Assembly (NCBI RefSeq): GCF_000964005.1
Contig: NZ_JXYP01000040.1
Coordinates: forward strand, 1 to 64,000
Length of the DNA: 64,000 bases
DNA from: Williamsia herbipolensis
Lineage (GTDB): Bacteria > Actinomycetota > Actinomycetes > Mycobacteriales > Mycobacteriaceae
Direction: 5' to 3'
The notes under the pieces are model-generated. The model had not been told where the DNA came from and did not search any database. It saw only the letters and a list, made by a program, of their open reading frames with translations. Shown piece after piece: positions 7,379 to 13,818 of the stretch. How positions within the stretch are numbered: the stretch's first letter is position 1; each line of letters starts with the position of its first letter. The translations under genes and the position numbers were made by a program.

Positions 7379-9232
7379 ATGACCCGCAGCTCCACCCCCG
7401 TGCTCGACAAGGGCGCCGCACCCGAACCCTCGGGCCGCCGGCGCGTCCGTTCGCTCGAGGAACTCGGTCCGCACTACAAGTGGATCGCCCTGTCCAACAC
7501 CACGTTGGGGATGCTGATCGCCACGATCAACTCCTCCATCGTGCTGATCGCCCTGCCCGACATCTTCAAGGGCATCAAGCTCAACCCGCTCGAGCCCGAC
7601 AACACGAGTTACCTGCTCTGGATGATGATGGGGTTCCTCGTCGTCACCGCGGTGCTCGTCGTCAGCTTCGGTCGTCTCGGCGACATGTTCGGCCGGGCGC
7701 GCATGTACAACATCGGGTTCCTCGTGTTCACCGTGTCGTCGGTGTTCCTCGCCGCGACGTGGTTCGACGGCAGCAAAGCCGCGATCTGGCTGATCTTCTG
7801 GCGCGTCATCCAGGGTGTCGGCGGCGCCTTCCTCATGGCGAACTCGTCGGCCATCCTCACCGACGCCTTCCCGGCGCACCAGCGCGGACTCGCGCTGGGC
7901 ATCAACGGTGTCGCGGCGATCGCCGGATCGTTCCTCGGCCTTCTCGTCGGCGGCGTCCTCGCCCCGATCGACTGGAACCTCATCTTCCTGGTGTCGGTCC
8001 CCTTCGGCGTGGTCGGCACCGTGTGGGCCTACATGAAGTTGCACGACACCGGAGTTCGGCAGAAGGCATCGATGGACTGGTGGGGCAACCTCACCTTCGC
8101 CGTCGGTCTGATCGCGATCCTCGTCGGCATCACCTACGGCATCCAGCCCTACGGTTCGTCGAACATGGGCTGGACGAGCCCGATGGTGTTGAGCTGCCTC
8201 ATCGGTGGTCTCGTGGTCCTGGCGGCGTTCGCGGTGATCGAGACCCGTGTCGCCAACCCGCTGTTCAACCTGTCGCTGTTCCGCAACCACTCGTTCCTCT
8301 ACGGCAACCTCGCCAACCTCATGGCGTCGATCGGCCGGGGTGGTCTGCAGTTCATCCTGATCATCTGGCTACAGGGAATCTGGTTGCCGCAGCACGGATA
8401 CGACTACACCCGCACCCCGCTCTGGGCGGGCATCTACATGGTGCCGATGACGATCGGGTTCCTGCTCTCGGCGCCGGTCTCGGGATACCTGTCCGACCGC
8501 GTGGGCACGAAGTGGTTCACCACGAGCGGGCTCGCGATCACCGCCGCGACCTTCTTCGCGTTGATCGTGATCCCGGTCGACTTCAACTACTGGGCCTTCG
8601 CGGTCATCCTGCTGATCAACGGCGTCGGCATGGGACTGTTCTCGTCGCCCAACCGCGCCGAGGTGATGAACAGCCTGCCCGCCAACGCACGTGGGTCGGG
8701 CGCAGGCATGATGACCACGTTCCAGAACGCCGCGATGGTGCTGTCGATCGGCCTGTTCTTCAGCCTGATGATCGCAGGTCTGTCGAGCGACCTGCCGTCG
8801 GCGATGCACGGCGGCCTGGTGGCCAACGGTGTCTCGCAGGCCGACGCGAACTCGGTCGCGAACCTGCCGACCGTCGGCATCCTGTTCGCCGCCTTCCTCG
8901 GGTACAACCCGATCAAGGAGCTCGTGGGTCCGCACCTGTCGACGCTGTCGCAGACCAACCAGGACACGCTCACGGGGCTGAAGTTCTTCCCGCACCTCAT
9001 CTCCGAGCCGTTCTCGAACGGGCTGTCGGCGGCGTTCACCTTCGCGATCGTCTGCTGCATCCTCGGTGCGATCGCCTCGGTGTTCACCGGGCGCTCGGGC
9101 GACAAGGCCGAGGTCGAGGTCGCCCCGGAGCAGCGGTCCGACCACCGCGAGACCGTCGGCGAGGAACTCGCGAGTGTCGGCTTCGGCGGGGTCGCGGGTC
9201 GCGACTCCGAACACGCCGAGGCGCGACGGTAG
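7379..9232 (+). CDS. DHA2-type MFS drug/proton antiporter (14 TM)
   Basis: A 617-residue membrane protein with about 14 hydrophobic segments. Family features include INSSIVLIALPDI in TM1 (DHA2 motif D-like region), SFGRLGDMFGRARMY (MFS motif A, GxLaDrxGrkr), WRVIQGVGGAFLMANSSA (motif B with the conserved Arg), GPxxGG-like GSFLGLLVGGVL (motif C) and SGYLSDRVGTKW (second motif A). The roughly 45-residue acidic C-terminal tail is cytoplasmic. It probably exports toxic compounds or lipids; MarR is the likely regulator. The enlarged segment around residues 460-560 may be an extracytoplasmic loop. Confidence 0.88.
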   Translation: MTRSSTPVLDKGAAPEPSGRRRVRSLEELGPHYKWIALSNTTLGMLIATINSSIVLIALPDIFKGIKLNPLEPDNTSYLLWMMMGFLVVTAVLVVSFGRLGDMFGRARMYNIGFLVFTVSSVFLAATWFDGSKAAIWLIFWRVIQGVGGAFLMANSSAILTDAFPAHQRGLALGINGVAAIAGSFLGLLVGGVLAPIDWNLIFLVSVPFGVVGTVWAYMKLHDTGVRQKASMDWWGNLTFAVGLIAILVGITYGIQPYGSSNMGWTSPMVLSCLIGGLVVLAAFAVIETRVANPLFNLSLFRNHSFLYGNLANLMASIGRGGLQFILIIWLQGIWLPQHGYDYTRTPLWAGIYMVPMTIGFLLSAPVSGYLSDRVGTKWFTTSGLAITAATFFALIVIPVDFNYWAFAVILLINGVGMGLFSSPNRAEVMNSLPANARGSGAGMMTTFQNAAMVLSIGLFFSLMIAGLSSDLPSAMHGGLVANGVSQADANSVANLPTVGILFAAFLGYNPIKELVGPHLSTLSQTNQDTLTGLKFFPHLISEPFSNGLSAAFTFAIVCCILGAIASVFTGRSGDKAEVEVAPEQRSDHRETVGEELASVGFGGVAGRDSEHAEARR

Positions 9233-9258
9233 CCGATCTCCACGGGGAGACCTCTTGA

Positions 9259-9301
9259 CTTTCCTGGTTGGAAAGTAGAAGCTACTTTCCAACCAGGAAA
9301 G
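9259..9301. promoter_or_regulatory. Perfect 20-bp inverted repeat containing two TTTCC-N5-GGAAA operators
   Basis: The arms 9259-9278 and 9282-9301 are perfect complements separated by AAG. Each arm is itself dyad-symmetric: TTTCC-TGGTT-GGAAA and TTTCC-AACCA-GGAAA. The element ends 10 bases before the ATG of the small membrane protein and overlaps its ribosome binding region (GGAAAGAGAGG). The nested symmetry fits a double binding site for the winged-helix regulator encoded at 9773, although an RNA hairpin hiding the ribosome site is equally possible. Confidence 0.65.
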
Positions 9302-9311
9302 AGAGGCTCCC

Positions 9312-9776
9312 ATGAACGACATCGATCCCGAACAGGCTCGCGCAGCACTCGATTCGATCGGACGGGCACGCGACCACGTGGCCGCCGAGATCGGCCTCCC
9401 CCGCGCCTACTGGTGGATTCTCGCTGCGGCGTGGCTCGTCCTCGGTGTGATCGGGGCCTACGGTCCGGCCTGGGCGGCGACGGTCGCGACGATCGCCTTC
9501 GGTGTCGGGCACTCCATCGCGGCGTCGCGACTGCTCGAGGGACGGCGCCGCACCGCGCAACTCCAGGTCAGCCGCGAGGTCGCCGATCGGCGTGTGCCGG
9601 TGGTCGTCGTGGCGATGCTGCTGGCGCTGGTCGCCCTCACCGTCGCCGCCGCGCTGGCCCTCGACGCCGACGGCGCCCGCCACCCGCAACTGTGGGCGGC
9701 GGTGTTCGTCGCGGCGGTGGTCGGTTTCGGAGGACCCGAGATCCTGCGCACGCTGCGGCGCCGGCTGGGCGCATGA
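9312..9776 (+). CDS. Four-helix membrane protein paired with a winged-helix regulator
   Basis: A 154-residue protein with a short cytoplasmic N-terminal helix (PEQARAALDSIGRARDHVAAE), then four hydrophobic segments (about residues 33-50, 53-70, 97-117 and 125-143) and a basic C-terminus. No enzyme motif is present. It overlaps the downstream regulator gene by four bases (ATGA), so the two are translationally coupled; membrane protein/small transcription factor pairs like this are frequent in actinobacteria. The role is unknown; it may be an inhibitor, sensor or envelope protein controlled by its partner. Confidence 0.75.
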   Translation: MNDIDPEQARAALDSIGRARDHVAAEIGLPRAYWWILAAAWLVLGVIGAYGPAWAATVATIAFGVGHSIAASRLLEGRRRTAQLQVSREVADRRVPVVVVAMLLALVALTVAAALALDADGARHPQLWAAVFVAAVVGFGGPEILRTLRRRLGA

Positions 9777-10066
9777 CCGACGCGCGCTTCGACGAACTCA
9801 TCCACCCCAGCACGCGGCTCACACTGATGGCTACGCTCGCCGCCGCCGACTGGGTGGAGTTCTCCTACCTCCGCGAGCGGCTGTCGATGTCGGATTCCGC
9901 TCTGTCGAAACAACTCTCGACTCTCGAGGGCGCCGGATACGTCGCCACCGAACGACCGACCACCGGTTCCCGTCGCACGGTGCGTGCCCGCATCACCGAC
10001 GGTGGGCGCACCGCGTTCCGCGGTCACGTCGCCGCGCTGCAGGCGATCGTGGGCGGGGACAGCTGA
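9773..10066 (+). CDS. Winged-helix transcriptional regulator (MarR/ArsR-like, HTH_34 type)
   Basis: A 97-residue protein consisting almost only of a winged helix: RFDELIHPSTRLTLMATLAA, then WVEFSYLRERLSMSDSALSKQLSTLEGAGYV (helix-turn-helix), then a wing with the TGSRRTVRARITDGG strand and a terminal helix. This is the small regulator type usually annotated 'winged helix DNA-binding protein'. It starts inside the stop codon of the membrane protein gene. The paired TTTCC-N5-GGAAA palindrome upstream of that gene is the obvious binding-site candidate, which would make the operon autoregulated; that link is inferred. Confidence 0.82.
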   Translation: MTDARFDELIHPSTRLTLMATLAAADWVEFSYLRERLSMSDSALSKQLSTLEGAGYVATERPTTGSRRTVRARITDGGRTAFRGHVAALQAIVGGDS

Positions 10067-10083
10067 GCGGCGACCGACGGCTC

Positions 10084-10158
10084 TGCTGAGAACTGCCCCG
10101 TGGCGGTGCCTCGAGGGGAATGTTCCCTCGGAGCGCCACCACGGGGCAGTTTTCAGCA
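10084..10158. terminator. 75-nt near-perfect hairpin between convergent genes
   Basis: The left arm (starting TGCTGAGAACTGCCCCGTGG) and right arm (CCACGGGGCAGTTTTCAGCA) pair over more than 30 bp with a few mismatches around a GAGGGGAA/TTCCCTC core. It lies between the stop codons of the plus-strand regulator (10066) and the minus-strand molbindin (10170), so a bidirectional terminator is the natural reading. Its length exceeds what termination needs, so it may be a dispersed intergenic repeat. Confidence 0.65.
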
Positions 10159-10169
10159 ACCACCGGCGG

Positions 10170-10382
10170 TCACTCCACGCCGATGGTGACCTCGGTCGAC
10201 TTCACGAGCGCGGTCGCGGCCTGCCCGACGGTGAGGCCGAGTTCCTCGACGGCCTCCTTCGTGATCGACGAGACCACGGTCTGGCCGCCCGGTTCGAGCG
10301 CGATCTTCACCGTCGCCATCACCGATCCCAGGGTGATCTCGGTGATCACACCGGACAGCTGATTGCGCGTGGACAGTCTCAT
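10170..10382 (-). CDS. Molbindin (Mop/TOBE domain molybdate-binding protein)
   Basis: A 70-residue protein that is a single TOBE/Mop domain: MRLSTRNQLSGVITEITLGSV, then VKIALEPGGQTVVSSIT with the conserved Ser/Thr oxyanion contacts, then LGLTVGQAATALVKSTEV. Molbindins oligomerise and store or buffer molybdate and tungstate in the cytoplasm. The start is set at the internal Met (10382), because the 16 upstream codons do not resemble the domain and the ribosome-like GAGAGGAAA precedes it. No molybdate ABC transporter or cofactor gene is next to it here. Confidence 0.85.
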   Translation of the reverse strand: MRLSTRNQLSGVITEITLGSVMATVKIALEPGGQTVVSSITKEAVEELGLTVGQAATALVKSTEVTIGVE

Positions 10383-10571
10383 CGGTGTCGTTTCCTCTCG
10401 TCGCGTGGGAACCACGAAACCGCAGTTCACAGCGGCAATCTAGCAACCCCGAGACGGCCTCGGCCATCGTCTCCGCTCACGCGGGCACCGCGCGGTGCAG
10501 CGACCGCATCTGCGCGATGGCGCTGCCGTTTTGACGCTGGCTCCTCGGTCGCGCAGCATGGTCATACATGT

Positions 10572-10589
10572 GGTTACCCGTCGGTAACC
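10572..10589. promoter_or_regulatory. Palindromic operator GGTTA-N8-TAACC upstream of an acyl-CoA dehydrogenase
   Basis: A perfect GGTTACC-CGTC-GGTAACC palindrome lies 22 bases before the start codon at 10612, where a repressor would block transcription. The same GGTTA-N8-TAACC geometry occurs at 61732-61749 before the other acyl-CoA dehydrogenase gene of this window, suggesting one regulator controls both. Confidence 0.6.
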
Positions 10590-10611
10590 CCGTGTCACCT
10601 CGAGGAGAACC

Positions 10612-11757
10612 ATGCGCAGGACCCTGTACGGACCCGACCACGTCGCCTTCGGTGAGTCGGCCCAGGAATTCGTCGACCGCTACGTCATGCCGCGGCACGA
10701 GTCGATCATCGAGCAGCGCTACATCGACCGCGAGATCTGGAAGCGCGCGGGCGAATCGGGCTTCCTCGGTCTCGAGGTCCCCGAGACCTACGGCGGCTCC
10801 GAGGCCGGTGACTACCGGTTCAACGCGATGTTCACCGAGGTGCTCTCGGGCGTGAGCGCCGCCCTGCCGTCGGCGTTCGGCATTCACGTCGACATCGTCG
10901 CGCCCTACCTCACCCAGCTGACCACCGAGGAACAGCGCGAGCGGTGGCTGCCCGGTTTCTGCACCGGCGACATCGTCACCGCGATCGCGATGACCGAGCC
11001 CGCCGCCGGATCCGACCTCGCCGGCATCAAGACCACCGCCCGGCAGGAGGGCACCGACTGGGTCATCAACGGGTCGAAGACTTTCATCACCAACGGCTAC
11101 AACGCCGATCTCGTGGTCGCCGCGGTCAAGACCTCGCCGGAGAAGAAGTCCAAGGGCATCACCATGTTCGCGATCGAGAAGGGCATGCCCGGGTTCGAGC
11201 GGGGCCGCAAACTCGACAAGGTCGGTCAGCCCGAGTCCGACACCGCCGAGCTCTTCTTCTCCGACGTCCGCGTTCCCGCGGAGAACGTGATCGGCGAGGT
11301 CGACCGCGGCTTCATCCACATGATGACGTTCCTGCCGCAGGAGCGCCTCAACTGCGCGGTGTCGAACCTGGCGCACGCGAAGGCGTTGTTCGGCGAGACC
11401 CTCACCTACGTCAGCGAGCGCAAGGCCTTCGGCCAGGCCGTCGGGTCGTTCCAGTTCAACAAGTTCACGATCGCCGAACTGGCCACGAAGATCGACGTGA
11501 CGCAGGCGTTCGTCGACGCGTGCGTGAGCGCCCACGCCGACGGTGAGCTCTCGGCCGCCGACGCCGCCAAGGCGAAGTGGTGGACTGCCGAGATCCAGAA
11601 CTCGATCCTCGACACCTGCCTGCAGCTGCACGGCGGCTACGGGTTCATGAACGAATACCGCATCGCCCAGGCGTGGAAGGACGCGCGCGTCACCAAGATC
11701 TGGGCCGGCTCCAACGAGATCATGAAGGAGATCATCGGCCGCGATCTCGGTTTGTAG
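10612..11757 (+). CDS. Acyl-CoA dehydrogenase
   Basis: A 381-residue FAD enzyme of the acyl-CoA dehydrogenase family, which introduces a 2,3-trans double bond into acyl-CoA thioesters (beta-oxidation or branched-chain degradation) with electrons passing to ETF. Family signatures are AIAMTEPAAGSDLAGI (FAD/substrate binding), TFITNGYNADLVVV-like segment, ERLNCAVSNLAHAK, SERKAFGQAVGSFQFNKF and the C-terminal QLHGGYGFMNEYRIAQAWKDARVTKIWAGSNEI block. This last block ends AGSNEI where most members have EGTNEI, so the usual catalytic Glu at that position is Ala-Gly here and the base may be placed elsewhere, as in long-chain or isovaleryl enzymes. The GAGGAG ribosome site fits the ATG. It probably forms an operon with the SDR downstream. 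Confidence 0.88.
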   Translation: MRRTLYGPDHVAFGESAQEFVDRYVMPRHESIIEQRYIDREIWKRAGESGFLGLEVPETYGGSEAGDYRFNAMFTEVLSGVSAALPSAFGIHVDIVAPYLTQLTTEEQRERWLPGFCTGDIVTAIAMTEPAAGSDLAGIKTTARQEGTDWVINGSKTFITNGYNADLVVAAVKTSPEKKSKGITMFAIEKGMPGFERGRKLDKVGQPESDTAELFFSDVRVPAENVIGEVDRGFIHMMTFLPQERLNCAVSNLAHAKALFGETLTYVSERKAFGQAVGSFQFNKFTIAELATKIDVTQAFVDACVSAHADGELSAADAAKAKWWTAEIQNSILDTCLQLHGGYGFMNEYRIAQAWKDARVTKIWAGSNEIMKEIIGRDLGL

Positions 11758-11805
11758 TCTCCGGTAGCGTCCCTCGCAGGGGCCCGACCACACGAGGAGA
11801 CATTG

Positions 11806-12567
11806 GTGTCCGTTCTCGACATGTTCCGACTCGACGGCAAGGTCGTCATCGTCACCGGCGCGTCCGCCGGTCTCGGTGTCGCGTTCGCGAAGGCGTCGGC
11901 CGAGGCGGGCGCATCGGTCGTCCTCGCCGCGCGCCGGGTCGAGAAGCTCGCGGAGACGAAGTCGCTGGTGGAGTCGGCCGGCGCGAAGGCGCTCACCGTC
12001 GCCACCGACGTCGCCGATCCCGAGGCGTGCGCCGCGCTCGTCGACGCCGCCATGGCGGAGTTCGGTCAGGTCGACGTGCTGATCAACAACGCCGGCGTCG
12101 GGACCGCGGTGCCCGCGACGCGGGAGACCGTCGAGCAGTTCCGCTCGGTCATCGACATCAACCTCAACGGCTCGTACTGGACGGCGCAGGCCGCGGGCAA
12201 GGTGATGGCCCCGGGCAGCTCGATCATCAACATCGCGAGCATCCTCGGCATCACCACCGCCGGTCTGCCGCAGGCCGCCTACGCCGCCAGCAAGGCCGGC
12301 GTCATCGGGCTCACCCGCGACCTCGCCCAGCAGTGGGGGAGCCGAAAAGGCATTCGCGTCAACGCGATCGCGCCGGGCTTCTTCGCCTCGGAGATGACCG
12401 ACCAGTACCACGACGGCTACCTCGAATCGCAGCAGCCGCGACAGCTGTTGGGCCGCACCGGCGACCCGGCCGAGCTCGCCGCCACCGCGGTCTGGCTCGC
12501 CTCCCCCGCCGGCGGGTACGTCACCGGCCAGACCATCGTCGTCGACGGCGGCGTGTCGATCACCTGA
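11806..12567 (+). CDS. Short-chain dehydrogenase/reductase
   Basis: A classical SDR of 253 residues: TGASAGLGVAFAKA (TGxxxGxG cofactor motif), ARR after strand 2 suggesting NADP(H) preference, DVLINNAGVG (NNAG), a Ser in IASILGITTAG, YAASKAG (YxxxK), and the C-terminal GQTIVVDGGVS. The fold oxidises or reduces alcohol/ketone groups. Directly following an acyl-CoA dehydrogenase (gap 48 bases), it may act as a 3-hydroxyacyl or related dehydrogenase in the same pathway; this is inference. The GTG at 11806 was chosen over the adjacent TTG (11803) because the GAGGAGA site sits 5 bases upstream. Confidence 0.87.
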   Translation: MSVLDMFRLDGKVVIVTGASAGLGVAFAKASAEAGASVVLAARRVEKLAETKSLVESAGAKALTVATDVADPEACAALVDAAMAEFGQVDVLINNAGVGTAVPATRETVEQFRSVIDINLNGSYWTAQAAGKVMAPGSSIINIASILGITTAGLPQAAYAASKAGVIGLTRDLAQQWGSRKGIRVNAIAPGFFASEMTDQYHDGYLESQQPRQLLGRTGDPAELAATAVWLASPAGGYVTGQTIVVDGGVSIT

Positions 12568-12583
12568 CACGCAGGGCCCACCG

Positions 12584-13699
12584 ATGACCGAACCCGACTG
12601 GACCCGCCCCTCCGGCTACAAGTCCGGCCAGGGATCGCCGCCGCGCCGGCGGCGTCGATGGCCGTGGATCGCGGTCGGGGCGATCGGCGCGGTCGTCGCC
12701 GTCGGGTTGATCGCCCCCGATGACACCAAGCAGTCGTCGGACCAGGCCGCAGCAGTGGTCGCGACGCCGTCGTCCGGCGCCGAGTCGAGCGCTGCCCCAT
12801 CGAGTTCGGCCCCGGTGATCACGACCTCGAATACGCCGGCACCGGCGCCGTCGAGCGCGGCGGCCGTCGGGTCGACCACCCAGGCCCAGGCGGCCCTGAC
12901 GCAGCTCGACGGGTTGGCCGTGAAGGGCCGTGCACCCAAGACCGGTTACAGCCGAACCCAATTCGGGCAGGCGTGGAGCGACGACGTCGACGTCGACGGT
13001 GGCCACAACGGCTGCGACACCCGCAACGACATCCTGCGGCGCGACCTCACCGCCATCACCGTGCGGCCGGGCACACGAGGATGCGTGGTGCTGACCGGGA
13101 CGCTCGCCGACCCGTACACCGGGACGTCCATCGCGTTCACCCGCGGCGCGCAGACCTCCGACGACGTCCAGATCGACCACGTGGTCGCGCTGAGCGACGC
13201 GTGGCAGAAGGGTGCGCAACAACTCTCGGCCGCCAAGCGTCGCGACCTGGCCAACGACCCCCGCAACCTGCAGGCCACCGACGGACCCACGAATCAGCGC
13301 AAGGGCGACGGCGACGCCGCCACCTGGCTGCCGCCCTCCCGGGCGTTCCGCTGCACATACGTGAGCAGGCAGGTGCAGGTGAAGTCGGTGTACGGACTCT
13401 GGGTCACCCAGGCCGAGAAGGACGCGATCACCCGCGTGCTCACCACCTGCGGCGCGGTTGCCGCCCCGGCCCCGGTTCCGGAGACCCGCACCCAGACGCC
13501 GGTGCCGCGACCCGTTCCCCGCTACACACCGCCGCCCCCTGCGCCGGCCGCGCCGGCAATTCCGGACGGGGGCGACGTCTACTACCGGAACTGCGCGGCC
13601 GCCAGGGCCGCGGGCGCCGCTCCGATCCGAGCCGGCGAGCCCGGCTATCGCGCGGGCTTGGACGGGGACGGCGACGGGACGGCCTGCGACAGGGGTTGA
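12584..13699 (+). CDS. Membrane-anchored DUF1524 nuclease with C-terminal Excalibur calcium-binding domain
   Basis: A 371-residue protein with a basic N-terminus, one transmembrane helix (about residues 26-44, signal anchor), and a long Ser/Ala/Pro linker. A DUF1524 HNH nuclease domain follows (about 110-285) with QIDHVVALSDAW, the NLQATDGPTNQRKGD block and WLPPSRAFRCTY. After a proline-rich stretch comes an Excalibur domain (about 325-371) with VYYRNCAAARAAGAAP and the Ca-binding loop DGDGDGTACD. The catalytic domain is clearly homologous to the secreted nuclease at 895. Excalibur domains are commonly found on extracellular nucleases, so calcium-dependent surface DNase activity is likely but not proven. 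Confidence 0.86.
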   Translation: MTEPDWTRPSGYKSGQGSPPRRRRRWPWIAVGAIGAVVAVGLIAPDDTKQSSDQAAAVVATPSSGAESSAAPSSSAPVITTSNTPAPAPSSAAAVGSTTQAQAALTQLDGLAVKGRAPKTGYSRTQFGQAWSDDVDVDGGHNGCDTRNDILRRDLTAITVRPGTRGCVVLTGTLADPYTGTSIAFTRGAQTSDDVQIDHVVALSDAWQKGAQQLSAAKRRDLANDPRNLQATDGPTNQRKGDGDAATWLPPSRAFRCTYVSRQVQVKSVYGLWVTQAEKDAITRVLTTCGAVAAPAPVPETRTQTPVPRPVPRYTPPPPAPAAPAIPDGGDVYYRNCAAARAAGAAPIRAGEPGYRAGLDGDGDGTACDRG

Positions 13700-13737
13700 T
13701 CGCAGAAGATCGACCGACATCGTCCGTCCTGACCGAC

Positions 13738-13760
13738 AGCTCCGGCACATTGCCGGAGCT
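13738..13760. terminator. Stem-loop after the Excalibur nuclease gene
   Basis: A perfect 9-bp stem, AGCTCCGGC/GCCGGAGCT, with a 5-base loop lies 39 bases beyond the stop of the nuclease gene and upstream of the SNF2 gene. It is a likely intrinsic terminator without a U-tract. Confidence 0.6.
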
Positions 13761-13818
13761 GGGCCCCGGCTCGGACGATCTCGGTCATGACGATCCGGCG
13801 TCGGTGGCCCGTGCCAGG

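Noticed and set aside
10477-12570. A very long open frame on the minus strand (about 700 codons)
   Set aside because: It lies antisense to the acyl-CoA dehydrogenase and SDR genes, encodes an Arg/Gly/Asp-rich product without motifs, and arises from GC-rich third-position bias.
12973-13818. In-frame extension upstream of the SNF2 helicase start
   Set aside because: The extension overlaps the whole Excalibur nuclease gene in another frame and is Arg/His-rich; the helicase-like sequence begins only near 13819.
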